DNA of 24,694 bases from SLJK01 sp964567295. GTDB taxonomy: Bacteria; Bacillota; Dethiobacteria; DTU022; UBA8154. The stretch is taken from contig CAZMLU010000023.1 of assembly GCA_964567295.1 (NCBI GenBank), positions 1 to 24,694 of the forward strand, read 5' to 3'. The translations under genes were made by a program, and so were the position numbers. The notes below the pieces were generated by a model that was not told the DNA's origin, searched no databases, and saw only the letters and a program-made list of their open reading frames with translations. This document shows positions 23,078-24,694 of the stretch, one piece after another (position 1 is the first letter of the stretch; every line of letters begins with the position of its first letter).

Positions 23078-23119
23078 ATGCAGAACTTTTTAAATATACA
23101 CACTTATTCAGATAATTAA
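23078..23119 (+). CDS. possible 13-codon leader peptide
   Basis: GGGAAGGAG (23058-23066) stands eleven bases before ATG 23078, which opens 13 codons (MQNFLNIHTYSDN) ending in TAA 22 bases before the next gene. The ribosome binding site is better than that of the next gene, so this may be a translated leader or a decayed start. Confidence 0.25.
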   Translation: MQNFLNIHTYSDN

Positions 23120-23141
23120 TTGCTCGCATGGGTTTTAAATT

Positions 23142-23729
23142 ATGCATCCTGAAGAACTGAAAGAAGCCATCCAAAATATCAAAACCTGGAAACGTAGCGG
23201 CGAACGCGCTCCTCACAAGCCACTGCTAATTCTATATGCCTTGGGCTGCCTGATCCGGGGCGAATCGCGTGAGATGCTATATGATGATGTCAAAGATGAT
23301 TTAAAGAAACTACTGATGGACTTTGGCCCTTTCCGGCTATCCTACTCGCCGAATTATCCCTTTGTAAAATTAGCCAATGACGGTATATGGACAGTCAGCG
23401 GTAGTAAAACTTTGGACACAAAGAAGGATTGGAGCGACCGGGAGCTAGCAAAAAACCAGGCTGCTGGCGGGTTTACCGAAGAAGTTTTTTGCCTCCTGTA
23501 TAATAATCAAGAGCTCTTACGTGAGGTAGCTGGATCTCTTTTGAAATATAACTTTCCCGATACAATCCAGGAGGATATTTTAGCCCAGGTCAGCATTGAT
23601 CTCGAATTTACAGGTAAGACGGTTCGCAGCCCATTATTTCGCCAGCGAGTGCTCAAGGCTTATGAATACAGGTGTGCAGTGTGTGGTTTTAATGTTCGGC
23701 TTGGTGATACCCTAAAGGGATGCCTTTAG
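23142..23729 (+). CDS. truncated HNH restriction endonuclease with sulfur-binding (SBD) domain
   Basis: The 195-residue product matches the front of ScoMcrA/SprMcrA-type enzymes, which recognise phosphorothioate-modified DNA and cut it with an HNH domain. The SBD-like part is intact: ERAPHKPLLILYALG (21-35), FGPFRLSYSPNYPFVKLANDGIW (61-83) as the conserved core. The HNH part begins normally with FRQRVLKAYEYRCAVCGFNVRLG (first zinc CxxC at C178/C181), then ends after DTLKGCL. The catalytic AAHIKW block and second CxxC of the family are absent, and I cannot find them in other frames downstream. So it can probably bind but not cut. Usual length is near 290 residues. The ATG has no clear ribosome binding site. 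A large hairpin follows at 23805. Confidence 0.78.
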   Translation: MHPEELKEAIQNIKTWKRSGERAPHKPLLILYALGCLIRGESREMLYDDVKDDLKKLLMDFGPFRLSYSPNYPFVKLANDGIWTVSGSKTLDTKKDWSDRELAKNQAAGGFTEEVFCLLYNNQELLREVAGSLLKYNFPDTIQEDILAQVSIDLEFTGKTVRSPLFRQRVLKAYEYRCAVCGFNVRLGDTLKGCL

Positions 23730-23804
23730 GATCCTGCTCCTCTAATCACAAGGCGGAAAGGTTACTGTAAATATAGAACGTATTTAGAATATAATATTTC
23801 TTTT

Positions 23805-23849
23805 ATAACTACTCAGCCTGAAAAATTATTTTCCAGGCTGAGTAGTTAT
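23805..23849. terminator. 16-pair perfect hairpin between convergent genes
   Basis: ATAACTACTCAGCCTG (23805-23820) and CAGGCTGAGTAGTTAT (23834-23849) are perfect complements with a 13-base A/T-rich loop. It stands between the end of the endonuclease remnant and the end of the flavodoxin gene, so it is probably a shared terminator, although neither side has a good U-tract. Confidence 0.65.
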
Positions 23850-23886
23850 GATTTACGAATTAATGTATTATTCCCTTTTCTTGCCC

Positions 23887-24357
23887 CTATAATGCTTCTC
23901 TGAACCGGATAATGTGGTCTTCTAAGATATTAGAGGTATCTTTGTTCACTCTTGCTAATATTTTTACTATTAAGCGGTGCAGAAAGATCATCTTTGTGAT
24001 ATTAAACTCTCCGCCAAAGTAATCCTTTGCCACGGCCTTATTAAAGAGTTGTTCGGGAAAAGAGTCCTTTAGCTGGGTTTCGGCGTCTTCTCCTTCTTTC
24101 ATGCAGCAGATAAAGAGGCCTAATTTTTTATTTTTTAGAAGGTCAATATTCCCGCTGCAAAATGCCGCTACTTCCTTTTGAATCTTCCCCATATAAATAG
24201 GCCCGCCGATAATAACGGTATTATATGGTGAGAGTTCGATATTCTTTTTTTCTTTCAGATTAACCATCTCAACTTCCCCGTTTAACCCTTCCGCAATTTT
24301 TTGGGCACACTTTTCAGTAGAGCCGTACCTGGTAGTATATGCAATTAAAGTGCTCAT
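23887..24357 (-). CDS. flavodoxin-domain protein (HemG/flavodoxin_5-like)
   Basis: The 156-residue cytosolic protein has the flavodoxin fold. TTRYGSTEKCAQKIA (8-22) is the FMN-phosphate loop and helix 1, NTVIIGGPIYMGKIQKEV is the second FMN-contact strand and loop, and LGLFICCMKEG the third. The C-terminus has a basic, hydrophobic region (ITKMIFLHRLIVKIL) common in HemG-like protoporphyrinogen-oxidase relatives and in anaerobe flavodoxins. The role is single-electron or two-electron transfer with unknown partners. ATG 24357 is preferred since GGGTGGGAAG stands before it. The ATG at 24378 adds seven residues without benefit. It faces the endonuclease remnant. Confidence 0.88.
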   Translation of the reverse strand: MSTLIAYTTRYGSTEKCAQKIAEGLNGEVEMVNLKEKKNIELSPYNTVIIGGPIYMGKIQKEVAAFCSGNIDLLKNKKLGLFICCMKEGEDAETQLKDSFPEQLFNKAVAKDYFGGEFNITKMIFLHRLIVKILARVNKDTSNILEDHIIRFREAL

Positions 24358-24694
24358 TTTCGCTTCCCACCCATTCATCTTGTTTTAAGATAATTATAAA
24401 GCAGTAGCGGTGATCACACAATATTTTAAATAATCTTTCTGGTCGGCTTGCAGGCATGGTGTGTTGAAATATTGTTAAATAAGGAAATGCTAAATTAACT
24501 TTTGTTTGTGAATTGAATAAAGTTTTTTCAAGACAGCCGGTGTGGTTGGGTGCCAGGAATCTATTATCCTCGTTTAATTCACTATTGATTATATGCAGAT
24601 AAGTTCTTCAGTATTAACGTGTTTTAGGCGTGAATTTTATGATAAAATAACTCCAAGAATATAAAGGGTGCTGGATTATTGTATCGAACAAAGT
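24358..24694. other. 337-base AT-rich end region, upstream of a gene outside the window
   Basis: No complete gene is seen. On the plus strand TTAACG (24614-24619) and TATGAT (24638-24643), 18 bases apart, form a promoter candidate. AAAGGG at 24663-24668 followed by TTG at 24679 could begin a gene cut by the window end. Confidence 0.3.

Noticed and set aside
16969..24540. Repeated TTCAAGACAGCCG at about 16968 and 24527
   Set aside because: A thirteen-base match is expected by chance in a window of this size, and the flanks do not match.
1..24694. CRISPR array, tRNA or rRNA genes
   Set aside because: No regularly spaced direct repeats, no cloverleaf with TTCGA-type arm and no ribosomal RNA blocks were seen on either strand.

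Overview
The window looks like a chromosomal segment of a Gram-positive, low-to-mid GC Clostridia-type Firmicute. The evidence is strong AGGAGG-type ribosome binding sites, frequent GTG/TTG starts, sigma-A-like TTGACA/TACAAT promoters, an AddAB-type nuclease pair, a lipoprotein and sortable membrane genes, and no outer-membrane genes. This placement is inferred from gene content, not from a search.

Layout. (1) 54-614: a UbiX flavin prenyltransferase. (2) 997-5724: a tight plus-strand cluster of six genes. In order these are a NifS/IscS-like protein that has lost its PLP lysine, an IscU-type scaffold, a nine-cysteine mini zinc-ribbon protein, TusA, a DsrE-family protein and a CopB-type (CPH) copper/silver P-type ATPase. 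A long leader with promoter candidates and an intrinsic terminator precedes it. (3) 5809-7787: a strongly promoted unknown lipoprotein, a frameshifted HPP-family membrane gene and a CBS-pair protein. (4) 7943-14645: an AddB-like and an AddA-like helicase/nuclease pair, with a tiny Cys/Gly-rich ORF coupled between them by an ATGA overlap. (5) 14654-15336: a deletion derivative of a REP-associated (Y1/HUH) transposase element with 29-bp inverted ends, abutting a decayed minus-strand reading frame. (6) 15426-21225: membrane and envelope genes (AI-2E-type permease, HdeD/DUF308, an anchored carboxypeptidase-regulatory-like protein, a frameshifted UspA, Yip1 and SppA). (7) 21530-24357: a small accessory stretch with a Cro/XRE regulator and palindromic operators, a small membrane ORF, a DUF2007-like protein, a truncated sulfur-recognising restriction endonuclease and a flavodoxin.

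How the genes may work together. The most interesting unit is 997-5724. A desulfurase fold that keeps its mobile-loop cysteine (C325), but has Gln for the Schiff-base Lys (Q202) and Leu for the substrate-carboxylate Arg, should not be able to run normal PLP chemistry. It is still co-transcribed with a complete IscU (three Cys plus Asp) and two persulfide relay proteins. My inference is a persulfide-relay or Fe-S/metal-thiolate handling pathway in which sulfur enters from TusA/DsrE rather than from cysteine, coupled to copper export. AddB and AddA would form a double-strand-break end-processing complex. SppA and Yip1 form a two-gene membrane operon. Several genes (HPP, UspA, possibly the XRE tail) are broken by one-base shifts, two of them at homopolymers. 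That may reflect base-calling, phase variation or decay.
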